Assembly (NCBI GenBank): GCA_037349315.1
Contig: JBAIAC010000001.1
Span: 34,782,001-34,846,000, forward strand
Origin: Chelydra serpentina
Taxonomy: Eukaryota > Chordata > Testudines > Chelydridae
Direction of reading: 5' to 3'
Length of the DNA stretch: 64,000 nt
In this document: positions 47,563-59,760 of the stretch, one piece after another
How positions within the stretch are numbered: the stretch's first letter is position 1
How the letters are laid out: every line of letters begins with the position of its first letter
Position numbers and translations under genes: made by a program
Notes under the pieces: model-generated
What the model saw: only the letters and a program-made list of their open reading frames with translations
Database searches by the model: none
Told to the model about the DNA's origin: nothing

Positions 47563-47867
47563 GGGTATGTCTACACTGCGATAAAAGACCCGCAGCACAG
47601 CTGTGGCTGGCACTCATCAGCTGACCTGGGATTGCAGGGCTTGGACTGCTGGGCTATAAAATTGCAGTGTTAGATATTCAGGCTTGGGCTGGAGCCTGGA
47701 CTCTGAGACCCATCTCCCTTGCAGAGTCTCAGGGACTGGGCCGCAGCAGGAGTCCCAACATCTACACTGCAATTTTTAGCCCCGCAGCCCAAGCCCTGCG
47801 AGTCCAACCAACTGACCCAGGCTCTGAGATGCCGTGCCACGGGTTTATCGCAGTGTAGACATCTCCC
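47563..47867. mobile_element. Harbinger-like MITE
   Basis: The ends GGGTATGTCTACACTGCGAT and, inverted, GGGAGATGTCTACACTGCGA are flanked by TTA (47560-47562 and 47868-47870). A second internal inverted pair (AAATTGCAGTG, CACTGCAATTT) makes it strongly palindromic. Confidence 0.85.
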
Positions 47868-48244
47868 TTAGGCTCCTTATGAACTTTGGCTGAAAATAGT
47901 GGCTGGACACTGGAGCGGGTATCACTGGAGCAGGTATCACTAGAGCTGTGTGAGTAACCTGAGTTTTTAGTTTGGTGGCTGAACCCCACCGCCCACTCAA
48001 AAATACCCACCAAAAACAAACCCAGATTTTGTGAAATGTTCCGGTCGACCTGAATCTGCATTTTTGGCAAAAACAAAAAAAAGTTTAATGGTTATATCTA
48101 AAGCAGAAGCACCGTTTCCCCATCGATCAGTAAGGTTCCCTGTCCAAGAACTGGATTTGCTTTGTGCGAGTTCTGTACATTAGTGTAACTCAGGTTCTAA
48201 CCAGAACTAGGCAGCAGTTCTACTGGGTTTGCTGTCCCTTGCGG

Positions 48245-48295
48245 GGCTGCACTGAGCTGGTCTCAGCTGGGAGTTGCCTCTCCTCTGGGTGAGCC
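48245..48295. repeat. Short dispersed repeat, related to 12541-12595
   Basis: CTGCACTGAGCTGGTCTCAG followed by CTGGGAGTTGCCTCTCC repeats the 12.5-kb sequence. Family unknown. Confidence 0.45.
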
Positions 48296-49010
48296 AGCGA
48301 TAGCTACACTGAGTTGTACTTCTCTGAGAGAGTTTTTTCTGATCATCTTGGTGAGGATTCACAGGGAATTCTAGTGTAGAATAAGTGAAAGTATTTAACA
48401 AATCTAACTTGTGTCTGTGGTTTGGAAATTGACAAAAGGTCCTTCCTCCTGGATGTCTATAGAGGCTGGGAGTGGAATATATGAAGCATGCGCCTGTAAA
48501 CCACTGTCTCCAATCCAGCCCATGTAAGGAGATTGGATTTGGCCTCCCGCTTGTGGGCTACAGTTGGGGAATTAAATGGCTAACAAGATTGAGACTAGGA
48601 TGTGGAGTCTTTCACCTCTAGATGATCAGTTCTAGCCTGGTTTCGGCTGATAGTGACTGAAAGTGTTTGATAGTAGTTCACTGGTTTCTGTGAAGTGAGT
48701 TGAGGTGTCCCGTCACAGCTGGCACTTTTTGTTGGTGCTGGCACACTCAGAGGCCATGTGGATGAAACACTCCTCTCCACCTGGAGGTGGAACCTCCAAG
48801 GGATGGCTGCCATTGGCTGGGGCAGAGCACGGGGAGCTTTGCTCTGGCACTACCAGTGCCATTCTTGATTGGAGGGCTGCAGTTTCCAGAGCTGCCAGTA
48901 TGACATCCTTCCCCACAAGTGCAACCATCCTTCAAAGGGTTCCCTCGTGCTCTGCTGGAAGGATGTTACCTTGACAAACAAACAGTCCCTTTTTATCATC
49001 TTCTTTTTAG

Positions 49011-49304
49011 TGCCTCCAACCATCAGTGTCCCCAAGGGCCAGTCCACCATCACCGTTCAGGAGGGCTCCAGGGCCGAGCTGCAGTGCGAGGTTCGAGGGA
49101 AGCCCAAGCCGCCCATCATCTGGTCCCGGGTAGACAAGGAGGCCCCCATGCCCTCAGGTGCCATGACAGTGGAGACTTACGATGGGAAGCTGCGCCTGGA
49201 GAGCGTTAGCCGAGAAATGAGCGGGACCTATAAGTGTCAGACAGCCAGGTACAATGGCTTTAACATCAGACCCCGGGAAGCCCTGGTACAGCTCAACGTA
49301 CAGT
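49011..49304 (+). CDS. MDGA1: MDGA1 coding exon, complete Ig domain 5
   Basis: The acceptor is a T-rich tract ending TTCTTTTTAG and the donor CAGT|GTGAGT. The exon is 294 nt, phase 1-1. It encodes [19 protein letters not shown], the B-strand cysteine in [12 protein letters not shown], the C-strand tryptophan in [10 protein letters not shown], and the F-strand cysteine in [15 protein letters not shown], ending [10 protein letters not shown]. It is the last MDGA1 exon in the window. The next expected exon (Ig6, starting with an FPPEV-like linker) was not seen in the remaining 14.7 kb on the + strand. Confidence 0.96.
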
Positions 49305-49588
49305 GTGAGTATAACAGCATGATTCTGTAGCTCCTACCTCTGTGCCAGCATGCACTGGTACCTTGCTAAAGTCTGGGCAGGTGATGCTTATGGCGCTGCT
49401 TTCAAATAGGATTGATGCCTCTCTTTTGGATTGAGTGTGTTTCATCTTGTGGACTTTGAAAGGTTTATTTACCTGACATCCACACACAAGGAGACATGCC
49501 AGCCAACCGACAATGTATTCCAGCCAAACATGGGGGCCTGTTGATCCACTGTTGGTTGGGTCACCTCACTTGTTCATGTAGCAGTTGC

Positions 49589-49591
<3 letters not shown>

Positions 49592-49624
<33 letters not shown>
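49592..49624. repeat. (TG)n microsatellite
   Basis: About 16 uninterrupted TG units, just outside the left arm of the inverted-repeat element. Confidence 0.97.
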
Positions 49625-49627
<3 letters not shown>

Positions 49628-50755
49628 CCACACAAAAATTACATTACAAGACCATTATTAGGGTTGCCAAGACAAGCACTCAGCAACTAGGAAATGCCAG
49701 AATTAAGGTTGCCTGTTCAACCTTGATTCAGCCCCCTTGTACATCTGCATTATGATACAATCTTTAATTACATTATCACATATTATTTTTTCTATAGGAC
49801 CCTTCCTGCCCCATTCGGGATGGACCTGTTCTGGGGATGAATCAGGGTTGTGTAATTAAGGAAACTGTTGTAGGTCGTAGGACCCCTGCGTCCTTTGATG
49901 CAGAAGTTGAAAGGTGCGTAGTGAATGAGGCAGGGGACTGCAGGAAGAGAAAGGATCATCTCATGGTTAAGACAGTTGAATGCTGCCCTGGAGAACTGGA
50001 TTCTATCTCTGGCTCTGCCACAGGGTTACTAGGTGATGCTAGTCAAGTCACTTAAACCAGACTTGTCAGAGGTGGTCACTAATGGTTTGTTCCTCATTTT
50101 CCAGGTGCCTGACTTGACATCTTGTGGTCTGGTTTGCAGAAGTGCTGAACACGCACAGCTGCAACTGAAGTCAATGGGAACTGTGATTTGAACATATAAA
50201 CTGCTATATAATGCTAAGTACTCTTAAAAATCAGGTCCTAGATGTCTCAAATTGGGCACCCAAAATTAGTGAATACTTTTGCCCTTAATCTCGCTGACCC
50301 AGTTCCCTGTCTCTCTAAAATGGGGATATTGCCACCCACTTGCCTCATAGGGGTGTTGTGAAAATAAATTCATTTGTATCTGTGAAGCACTTGGTTACTA
50401 CAGTGATGAGCCCCATAGGAAAACCAATGAGGAAATTTGTCTTCAGAGCAGGGTTTGAATAGTGTGCAGTAAATAAGGTCTGGGACCACACATTGAACAA
50501 TGAGAGGAAAACAAAACATTGAATAGTTACTCATGAAGTGAGCGCTGTCTGTTCTGCACACTGAATGAGGCAGGGGTCCTGTGGGGAAAAAAATAGTATG
50601 TGATCATGTAATTAAAGACTGTATCATAACCCATGTGGACAAGAGGGTCAAATTAATCTTGCACAGGCAGTCTTAATTCTGGTATTTTCAGATTTTGAGT
50701 GCTTGACTTTGCGACCTTAATACTGTTCTTTTAACATCGCTTTTTGTGTGTGTCA
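49625..50755. mobile_element. Long inverted-repeat element of unknown family
   Basis: The left arm 49625-49817 and right arm 50563-50755 are inverted copies of each other, roughly 75-80% alike by eye. Matching blocks in the same orientation: CACACAAAAA, CAAGCACTCA, CCAGAATTAAGGTTGCCTGT (CCAGAATTAAGACTGCCTGT), TTATGATACAATCTTTAATT (TTATGATACAGTCTTTAATT) and CCTGCCCCATTC (CCTGCCTCATTC). The interior contains a MIR copy, itself split by an older palindromic repeat. No transposase frame is present and no duplication was found. Confidence 0.65.
49960..50440 (+). repeat. MIR/CORE-SINE copy split by an old palindromic repeat
   Basis: The MIR head (CATGGTTAAGACAGTTGAAT, then GGATTCTATCTCTGGCTCTG and AGTCAAGTCACTTAAAC) lies at 49960-50056 and its tail (CTAAAATGGGGATATTGCC, CCTCATAGGGGTGTTGTGAA) at 50275-50440. 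Between them, about 50135-50275, AGAAGTGCTGAACACGCACA, AGTCAATGGGAACTGTG and AAATCAGGTCCTAGATGTC mark another old repeat. Confidence 0.65.
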
Positions 50756-51304
50756 TTTCCTAGCTTTTAAAAGAGCAACCTTTAGAAAAAAAAAGAAAAG
50801 AAATTCCATCATGTGGCATCGTATTGACACCCACATGGGTCATCAGCAGGGTTTTAACCTTTAGATCCACCATACAGGCCTTTGCCACATGAGCTAATAG
50901 AGTAACTGATAGCCGTAGTAGGTTGTCATCCTCTCTGTGGACCAGTACTAGAGGAGGATGGGAAACATTGCCAGAGGGTTTTACAGATATTTGTTGGCAG
51001 CAGAGGAATGGTGAGACTCCGGAATCTTGAGTTCCATTCTAGGCTGTGGAAAGGAGTGTGCTCTAGTGAACACCGAGTCCTCTTCCTCCATTCTGTCCAA
51101 GCATGACACCCTTCTGCTCCATCCTATTTAACCTATTTCTGTACCAGTCCTATCTCTTCCGCTCCTTGTCCCAGTCCCCATTGTCCTCACCTAGTCAGTT
51201 CCAATCTCCATCCCTCATCCCTGTCTCCTTGTCCAGCCAGTCCCAGTTCTCCCCCAAAATCTTAGAACCTTGTCAGATCTGTATGCCTCACCCTTTAATT
51301 CTTT

Positions 51305-51515
51305 GGGGGGAGGGATAGCTCAGTGGTTTGCGCATTGGCCTGCTAAACCTAGGGTTGTGAGTTCAGTCCCTGAGGGGGCCATTTAGGGATCAGGGGGGAA
51401 ATCTGTCAGGGGACAGTAGTTGGTCCTGCTAGTGAAGGCAGGGGACTGGACTCAATGACCTTTCAAGGTCGTTCCAGTTCGAGGAGATTGGCATATCTCC
51501 ATTTATCTTTATCTC
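51305..51515 (+). mobile_element. Cry-type tRNA-derived SINE, variant tail
   Basis: The tRNA-like head matches 11825-12006 (GGGATAGCTCAGTGGTTTGC, GGGTTGTGAGTTCAGTCCC). The body differs (GGTCCTGCTAGTGAAGGCAG), and the tail ends CCAGTTCGAGGAGATTGGCA TATCTCC rather than GATTCTATGATTCTAT. It sits in a C-rich repeat region. Confidence 0.9.
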
Positions 51516-52277
51516 TTCCCCTCAACCCTACTGATTCTCAGTCCCAGTCTCCTTGCTTAGCCAGTCCCTCCCCCATCCTGGTTCCTCAGCCAGTATCTGT
51601 TTTCCCCAACCTGGTGGCTCCCAGTCCCCTTGCCCAGCCAGTACCAGTCTTCCCCCATCTCATCTTCCAGTTTCCCCTCTTGCCCCGACCAGCCTCCAGT
51701 CCCAAATTCCACCCTGACCCTGTCCTCGTGTTCTCCCCCTGCCCTCCCAGATCCAGCTCTTGTTTACTCTGCATTTGAATCGGACAGTTTGCTCCTCCAG
51801 ACTGCCTGGGCCTAGCAGGGGGACCACTGAGAGCAGATGAGATAGAGGCTCCCTGCTCTTTTCGTTCAGGTGCCTGGACCTGGTATGGCCTGCAGCTGCC
51901 CAGAGCTACAACTGCAGGAAAAGTCCTACTCAGACCTGCAGTGAACATGCACGGTGCAGATGGAATCTCCAGGAAATGTAGCTGCCAAAACGCTGTCTTT
52001 ACTGAGCATGTGCAGACTATGACTCCTCCCCTCACCCAGGCTTATATTTTGGCCAAATTTGGGCAGATTTTCATGGGGACAGTGGATGGCACATCTTGAT
52101 AAAAAGGCCATCCCCTGCCAAATTTGAAGTCCCCGCTCCAAAGCATAGGGGGTGCTAAAGCTTCTCAAAGAAAGGTTGCCAGAACTTAACATGGGCAAAA
52201 CAATGTATTATTCCAAGCCTGGTTCTTGGATGTGGAAGATCTATTTTGGCTGGAATTTCCGCCCCCACCACCCCGGC

Positions 52278-52298
52278 AAAAAAAAAAAAAAAAAAAAA
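52278..52298. repeat. A homopolymer run
   Basis: About 21 consecutive A residues following CCCCGGC. No retrogene or SINE body was recognised before it. Confidence 0.9.
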
Positions 52299-54244
52299 GA
52301 ACCTGAGGCAGGGCACTTGTATGGAAAATTTCAGCTTAGATTGTTAAAGTTTGGCAAAGTTGCAAGTAACTGAAAATAGGAAAGTTCAGGTAATCTTAAT
52401 AATGGGCCGTGCTACCAATCCCACCTATAATATATATACACACACATACACATAAACAGGCAGCAGGAGACCGCTGAGTGGTGATAGGGATGTTGCCCTG
52501 TACTGCCATTCTTGCTGGTGCCCATGTCATGCCATTCTACTTCGATGCCTTGTTGCTCAATGATACCTCCCTCGGCAGAAGAGTGAGGCTGTTCATATCC
52601 CAGGCTGGAATGTTTAGAAGGCATTAGCGATGTTCTGATGTGTGGAGCAGGTAGGGGTCTGGGGTAATCTGTGCTCCCCTCTTAGTAATAGTATCTTCAG
52701 TAAGTCCAAGTGCTGCACTGGGTGGAATTCAGATAAGGAGAATCCAAGCCTTGCTCCTTTCACTTCCCAGATTAAATTGAAGACTGTGCTGAATAATATT
52801 GAGTGGGGTGGAGGGCCGAGGCCAGAGTGGTAACCCTGACCGCAGAGCTAGTCTCATCAGGAAAGATTCGGTACTGAACTCCTGTGAAGTCCTCTTGAGG
52901 ATGCGGCAAGCATGGGATTGGTGGAGAGAATGTTAATTTGCACTAGCCGGCACCATCCATGGGCTGTGACTAAAGCACCTAAGTGTGTAGCACAGAGTCG
53001 TTCATTAAACACCAACCCCTCTTCCCCCATCCTTCCTCCATCACCGCTCGAGAAGGGATGAAACCTACTCTGATAACCTGGACGAAGCTGAGCAGACACG
53101 CGCATTCAGTTTCTTGCTGTCGGCATCTCCCATCAGCTCCACGTAAGGACAAGCAACGTTGAATTTTGTTTGGATTCTGGTTTGACCTAAATTCCACTGG
53201 AAGCCATGCATGATCCTAGAAATGACCCCTCCCCACCACTTCCTCAAGACTGCAGTCTTGGTCAAATGCTGAATGGGTCACAGGGACTGAACTCACCCTT
53301 CCCACCTACAGCTTGGTTCCTCCAAGGCAGAGCAGCGTGGTAGAAGTTTGCAATACCACTGCCTGCCTGTCCATTTTGAACCTAAGCAGTGAACTTCAGT
53401 CTGTCCATCTGGCTCCTTTTACTAGCATGAAATTCACTAAAAACAAACCTCAGCAACTGGAAAGTGGAGCAAGGCCTAGAGTCACCCCTGCCCCCCCCAG
53501 CTAAACAAACAACCCATCTGTTTATCCAGCTCCCTTTTTGTGGAAAGAGCCGGGTGCCCCAGCAGGGGCTTGCACTTGTTAATTGAAACGCTGTTCTCCA
53601 GTGCGGGCAGCTCATTAGTTTTGTGGCTTGCTCTGGAATTCTAATCTTGTCGGAAATGGGAATCGTGTGGCTTCTGAAGCCTCTATGATGAGCGTGCTTC
53701 TCCCCCACCCCCCCAGCCTGCTCCTTCCATCTGAAAATCCACTCAGGTGGTGTGTGTGTGTTTGTGTGTGCTCCTTTTGAACCAGCTTACACAGGGGAGA
53801 GTGAATTCTGGGTGATAATGTGGTTGTTTTGCTGATTTGTTCCAAAGCTAAAGTTACAAAATCAATACAGCAGATCTGATTAGATGTCAGAACCTGTTTC
53901 TCTGTTTCTTTTTTCTTCTTTTTTTTTTACCCATATAGTTCCGTATTGTGACAAACAGCCCAGAAATGAGCTTTTCTAGCAGTGCTGCAATATGGGAGAG
54001 AGAAAAAGAGATGGGAACAAACCAATCAGCTGCCAAAAAAGTGGTGTTTTGATTCCTTTTATTATTTATATATCGTGAAAGTGGGAAAAGTGGCTCTCCT
54101 TTCATGTTACATGCTGGAATTGGCTAAGGGCAGCTCTGTGACAGGCCACACAGTCTGTTTCCTGTTTCCTGCAGCTCTGGTGGAATAATAGGTTTACAAG
54201 AGTGCTTTCTGGCTTTCATCTCTAAGGCTAGGATGAGGAAATAC

Positions 54245-54445
54245 GGTGTAGTGGTGAGAGCAAGGGAGTAGGCGAGTCAAGACTCCCAGCGTTCAGGTCA
54301 CAGCTTGGTGTGACTAAGTCACTTCATATCTCTTTGAAAGGGGGATGAAAGTGACCTACCTCACCAGGTCAGAGTTAATGCCACAAAGCACTTTAAGATT
54401 CTTAATAAAAGGGGTTATAGAAGGACCAAGTATTATTATTATAAT
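54245..54445 (+). repeat. MIR/CORE-SINE remnant
   Basis: Sense MIR landmarks: AGTCAAGACTCCCAGCGTTC, GTGACTAAGTCACTTCATAT, GATGAAAGTGACCTACCTCA and CACAAAGCACTTTAAGATTC. Confidence 0.6.
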
Positions 54446-57400
54446 AAATATAAAACTTTAGCAGGCTTGTTTCAAGGCTAGATAGTCACTTTCAGAAGAA
54501 GCACAGTTAAGCACAGTATATATTGTAGATGCATATTAAAATTAGGGACAGATGACCAGGTTCAGATAGAGATGGGGCTGATCTGCAGATTGTGGGCCTG
54601 GGTTAGTACCCCTGCAAAGCTCAGCGGTGTTTGGAATCTGAAGTGTGGTTTGGGCCATCTCAAACAGAGAGTAGCAGTAAATGGGATCTGGTCTCGACCA
54701 TGCATCCCAAAGCCAGCAATAACATAGTAACTAATCATGAAAACTATTTGACCCCTCTGAATTTTAAGAATCCTAAAAGCAAGACAAAGAGTCTTTACAG
54801 TTACCAAAAATGGCAGAGGTTGATTTAAGTTCTAACCTCTTTGAAATGATTGTACTTTGAGACAGTTGTTTTATCACGCTGACATGACACTTTGTTAGAT
54901 ATTTGCATTGTGGTGTTGCACCAATATATAACAAAACAAACTGTATGATGTCATATACTGGGTGCAGTATCCTGCCGGGATAATATTATGTCATCCCGAA
55001 AGATTTTCCGGTCCTGAAAGCCAAGCCTAGTTTGTAAGATGTAGGCCAGCTCTGTCACAATCGGAATCTACCTATTCCAGTTTCCACCCACGTGCCACAT
55101 GACACCAGAACAGCTGTTCCAGAATATATTCTGCTAATACACTGGGTAAGATCAGTTGTCCATCTAATTCAACTGCCCCTGGGAGTGGCCTACACTTGGC
55201 ACTTCAGAGCAAGATATATTGCCCTATGTGATGGGGCTTCACTTACCATGCTGGTGCCTCCTGCTGGTTGTCTTGGCGATTAGCTGTGCAGGTTGGTATG
55301 CCTATTCCTGGTAATGCTTTACCCGCCGTCACTTCTGTTCCCAGACCCCCATCACCCCAAGGACCATGGCATTCTCTTCATGACACAGCCCTCTGGCAGG
55401 TCACAATCTGCGCTCCCCCTTTCCAGGGGCGAGTGTTGCAGTCCCACTGTCCTGCCAGTTCCCCAATGGCGACTGCAGCCAATTGTCCGGCCACTTCTCT
55501 GTGGCCCCAGTACCCTCTTCACCCTTGCCTCAGGGCCTCAGCCTGTAAATCCCAGCAGCCATCCAGGAGCTCTTCTCTAGCTCCCCTAGTCCCTGCTAGC
55601 AACACTGCTCTGTCCAGGATGCTAGCTTCCTTCTGCCTGCCAGGCATCCAGGCCTCCCTCCTTCAGTTCCAGGGAGTAACTGACCCTGCTCTGCCCTGCG
55701 GCTCTTCTTATACGGCCCTGCTGAGCTCTGATTTGCTGTTCCTCACAGCCCTTCTACTATTGGCTGCTTCTTGTGCAGTTTCCCTAGGGCCCTCCATTGC
55801 ATGCCAGTGTGGGCGGATGCCCCATCACTCCCTACAATACATGGGAACAATACATGTGTATGGGGATTCCCTTCTGGACCCCACAGGTCAATCAATGGCT
55901 TATGCATGAGAACTACTGACCCTTATACTGTAAATTGTCATTCTTTTTCATGCTAAGGTTCACAGATCTGTTACAGTGGGTACTTCAGCCTGCTTGCAGC
56001 TTGGGGGCAGAACCAAACCGCTCAGTCCCTGGCAGCAGGGAAACGCCCCATCTCCTGAAGTTCCCTCCAGTTTTTTCTGACTTCACAGCAGCTGGTGGTT
56101 CAGCCAGGCCTCCCTGTTGCAGCACTTTTCTGAGGGAAATGCCAAACTGTATATCCAGTGTTTAGACTAACAGTTTGGCCCAATAATGTGTCTCAGGGCT
56201 GCATTTACCTTTTGGGGGGATTATCCCCTCAGCTCCGATTCCCCTCGGAGGCATCTGCAGTGGCTGGAGCGAGCTGAGACAAGCCAGAGGGGAAGGGGCT
56301 GTGTCTCCTGCTTCACTCCTTTATTGACTGTCTCGTTAGGGAGCTTGGCCCGCTTTCTGGGCAGGCCACAGTTTTCCTACCATGGCCCATGACCCTGGGT
56401 GGGGTTGCCTCGGTTCCCCTTCCCCAGGCAGGAGAGGAGCCATGGTAAACTGCAGAGGCCCGCTCTGCTGGGCAAGATGCAGCACTGACAGGGTGGGGGT
56501 TGCCTTGGTCCCTCCCCTGCCCCCAGCAGGAAAGGAGGCAGGAAGGATTGAAAATGAAAACTTGGAAGAACTGACTATTGGTCTCGTGGACCATCAAAAA
56601 GAAGTCAACAAATAGAACTTACTTTACTGGCTGGTGAAACATCCATTGTTAAACCAGGGAAGCAAAGCATTGTGTGGCCGTAGCCCAGGAGGGCTTTATT
56701 GTGGGTGTATAATAGCGTCCAAGCGAAAAGTCAAGTCTCTGTAGTATAATGCTCTCAACGTGCTCAAGAGAGGACAGTTTGTGGAAATCTCTCCGTTAAA
56801 TGCTCCCTTAGTGCATCCACCTTATTCCCAACCCTGCGTGCTCATAGAGACCGACCTTGGAACCTCTGTGCAGCATTACCCAGCTGGAACCCCTACAGGA
56901 GGTGTTGGTACTTCCTAGCCACTAGAGTAGGCTGCCAAGTTGGGAGCTTCTCCTAAAACCCCCCTCAAAGTTGTACTTTGAATTCAGGCTGGTAGTCCTC
57001 TGTCACAGCATTCATTCCTGAAGTAAATTCAAGAAATACTCCTCCTGCAGTTAAGCATCGAAGTCCAATTTTAGGAACGCTGACAGTCTCAGGGCAGAGC
57101 AGTCATGTCTGCTGCATTGAGACCTATTAGATGGCCATTAGTTCACCGCATTTTACATATTGGTCATCCAGTCATAGCCAATGCCTTTTCCTTTCTTTTG
57201 GCAGAATTCTTCTCCATGCCTTAGTGCCCAGGGGAAGGTGAAATAATTATTTATACATAATCTATCTTGTTTTGGATGTCCATATTTAAAGGATAATCCT
57301 GCTTCCCACCCCAGAGGTGCACCACTATGAAAATCCCATTATAATGGATTTGTGGAGCTTAGTATGAGGGAGAACAAAAACATTTATCCATGCTTACCTG

Positions 57401-57684
57401 AGAATTTCCTTTCTTTGAGTAATAAGGTCCAGAGATCTGGCCCATCTGGGAGACAGATGAATCATCGAGAATAGAGATGGAAAGTAACATCCAAGGGTTT
57501 GGGTTTGTTGGGGAGAATTTACTCCTGCTTTGCAGCAGGAGACATTATTTTCCCTCAACCCAAGTCAAACCCAATCTGTAACTTAAAGTATATTTGAATT
57601 AGCCTGGCGGTAGAAGTTATCTCAACTAGAAGAGAGGAAGGGCATTTCCCTGCTCTGGGAGCCAAGAGGAAGGATTAGTTGGTG

Positions 57685-57905
57685 GTTAGGATAATAGCTT
57701 AGGACTTAGGAGACCCAGGTTTGAGTCCCTGCTCTGCAACATACTTAGTGTGACCTTGAGCAAGTCATTTAACTTCTCTGTGCCTCAGTTCCTAAATAGC
57801 ACTACCCTACCTCACCAGTGGTGGTGTGAGGATACATACATTAGAGATTTTGAGGCACTCAGCCACTGCAATGGGGCCAGATAAGTACCCAAGATACATG
57901 TGTCT
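57685..57905 (+). repeat. MIR/CORE-SINE, well preserved
   Basis: Nearly the whole MIR order is readable: GGACTTAGGAGACCCAGGTT, GAGTCCCTGCTCTGC, TGTGACCTTGAGCAAGTCAT, TTCTCTGTGCCTCAGTTCC, TACCTCACCAG and GTGTGAGGATACATACATTA. Confidence 0.82.
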
Positions 57906-58675
57906 GGTTCTGCCTACAAGCAGGCTGAAGTGTCCATTGTAACTGTCTGTGGACCTTATTACTCAGAGGAAATTTTCAGGTAAGCACAGATAAATTTTCC
58001 TGTTCTAGCTCATGCACCTGCAAATGTTATTCCTGGTGACACACAGTTGCTTCATCCCTCTTTGGAATCCTGCTAAGCAGTTTGCAGTGCTGTACATCAG
58101 GCAAGTAATAGCCTGCATCAATTTGACCTGTTATCTGTGGTGCTAACAGAAGCGCACAAGGGGAAGAAGGGGGCAATACAGTAAATAAGTAAAAAAGCAT
58201 CCGTGGATATACACAACTAGAAATGGAAATGCATTAAACTCGGCTTCGATCAGCTGTGGAAGCCATCCCTCAATGTCGGAGCTTATTGCTGGTGCCCTAC
58301 CTCCACTAAACCACAAGCTTGGCTATTCATTGCTCCATTAAAATGCTCTCAAGACTTCCTGGCATGGAGCCTATCCTGGGGGTTGGCTAGAACTGGGCTG
58401 TTGGCTCCCATGAACTTCCAACCGCTGTTTGTGATAGTTGATGTGCAGCTAGTTGCAGAGGCATGAACCCAAGTCCCAGATCTGGGATGCATAACTGCTG
58501 GTGAGGTGACCCATATCTCCAACTCAGAGCTGTCTTCTCCATCTTACTAGATTTGGCCATCTGAGCTGGAGTTTGGAACCACCTGCTAAGAATTTTAGCC
58601 TGGGGTTGCTTTATCTGTTGTATTGTCCTTTTAATTCCCTTTGTCTGTAGTCTGCTGCAGCAAAGCAGTTCTCCT

Positions 58676-58960
58676 GCTGACCTTTCTCATGGGGCTATGG
58701 CTACACTACAGACCTCACTGATGCCACTCTAGCGCTCCTAGTGCAGAGTCTCTAAGTCAATGGGAGAGAGCTCTCCCGTCGACTTAACTACTCCAGCCCC
58801 CATGAGCGGCGGTAGTTATGCTGGCGGGAGAGGCTCTCCCGCCGATGTAGCGCTGTCCACACTGGTGTTTAGGTTGGTGTAACTTACCTTGCTCAGGGGG
58901 TGGCTTAGTCACACCCTGAGTGAGATAACTTATATCGCCAGAAGCTGTGGTGTGTACGTC
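58676..58960. mobile_element. MITE, source copy of a local duplication
   Basis: The MITE-like part begins about GGGGCTATGGCTACACTACA (58691) and ends near GTGGTGTGTACG (58960). Inside, inverted GGGAGAGAGCTCTCCCG- and GCGGGAGAGGCTCTCCCGCC-type blocks are seen. 58676-58918 recurs at 59761-60005, including about 15 bp of flank upstream of the element. Confidence 0.75.
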
Positions 58961-59760
58961 GTTAAGGAGGGTCAGAAGATGGCTTCCTCCCCCTTTGGGA
59001 GGTCAGAGTCCTCCTCCCCACCCTTCTGTATCTGCTCCACATCCTGTGGAGCTCACTGTTCCTGAGAGAGATCCTGGAAGGTCTGAGAGCCCCTGACCCC
59101 TGCCCAAAACTCTGGGGTTGTTGTTGTTTTTTTAGCATCCACATGATTAAAGACCAGCTGAGGTTCTGGGAAATGAGGTCCTTCCTCAAAGCCCTGAGGA
59201 AATCGTGCCTCATATGCCTCCAAAGTGTTTGCAACCCCAGGGGGCTTTCTTAGTGCAAAGGAGAAAATTAATTATGGTCACATGCATGCCCTTGGACTGG
59301 GACTCTTTAAACAGAATGGCAGCTACTCACAACAGATGTAAAGTCTGATTCTGTGATCCAGTCCCACTTTGTGATGAACACCTCCCCATGCTCATCCCCT
59401 GGCCACACTCTGTAGTGGTGAGTTACATGGTTTTAGTGAGCAGACTGACCTCGGGAGTGATACATGTAAATGCCTCTTCTAAGCGAGAGTTTAGTTGCTC
59501 CCTATGCTTCTGACTAAACATGCTGTGATCAACACCCAGTTTCTGTGCCTGGGAATACACTGCCCAGAGTCTGTGTGTGCGCGTGCACATGCATGTACCA
59601 CTGCCCTTTGCTGAATAGAATTAGGACTGCACAGCTGTGTGCCATGGGCCGTATGTTGTTAGTAGCTAACAGAGATTCTCCTTTAGATCTAGTTGTAGAG
59701 GCTTGCCCCGCTAGGGTTGGGCTCAGTTCCATCCCTGCTATTGCAGTGGTGTTCCAGATG

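Larger units (their letters stand above)
44586..49010 (+). other. MDGA1 intron between Ig4 and Ig5
   Basis: It holds a MIR remnant (46000-46150), a possible conserved stretch (46790-46980), a Harbinger-like MITE (47563-47867) and the short dispersed repeat at 48245-48295. The rest is unassigned. Confidence 0.85.

Noticed and set aside
49496..49690. Cys-Val repeat peptide
   Set aside because: Translation of the (TG)n microsatellite.
52278..52298. Poly-A tail of a processed retrogene
   Set aside because: No coding or SINE body and no target duplication seen on either side.
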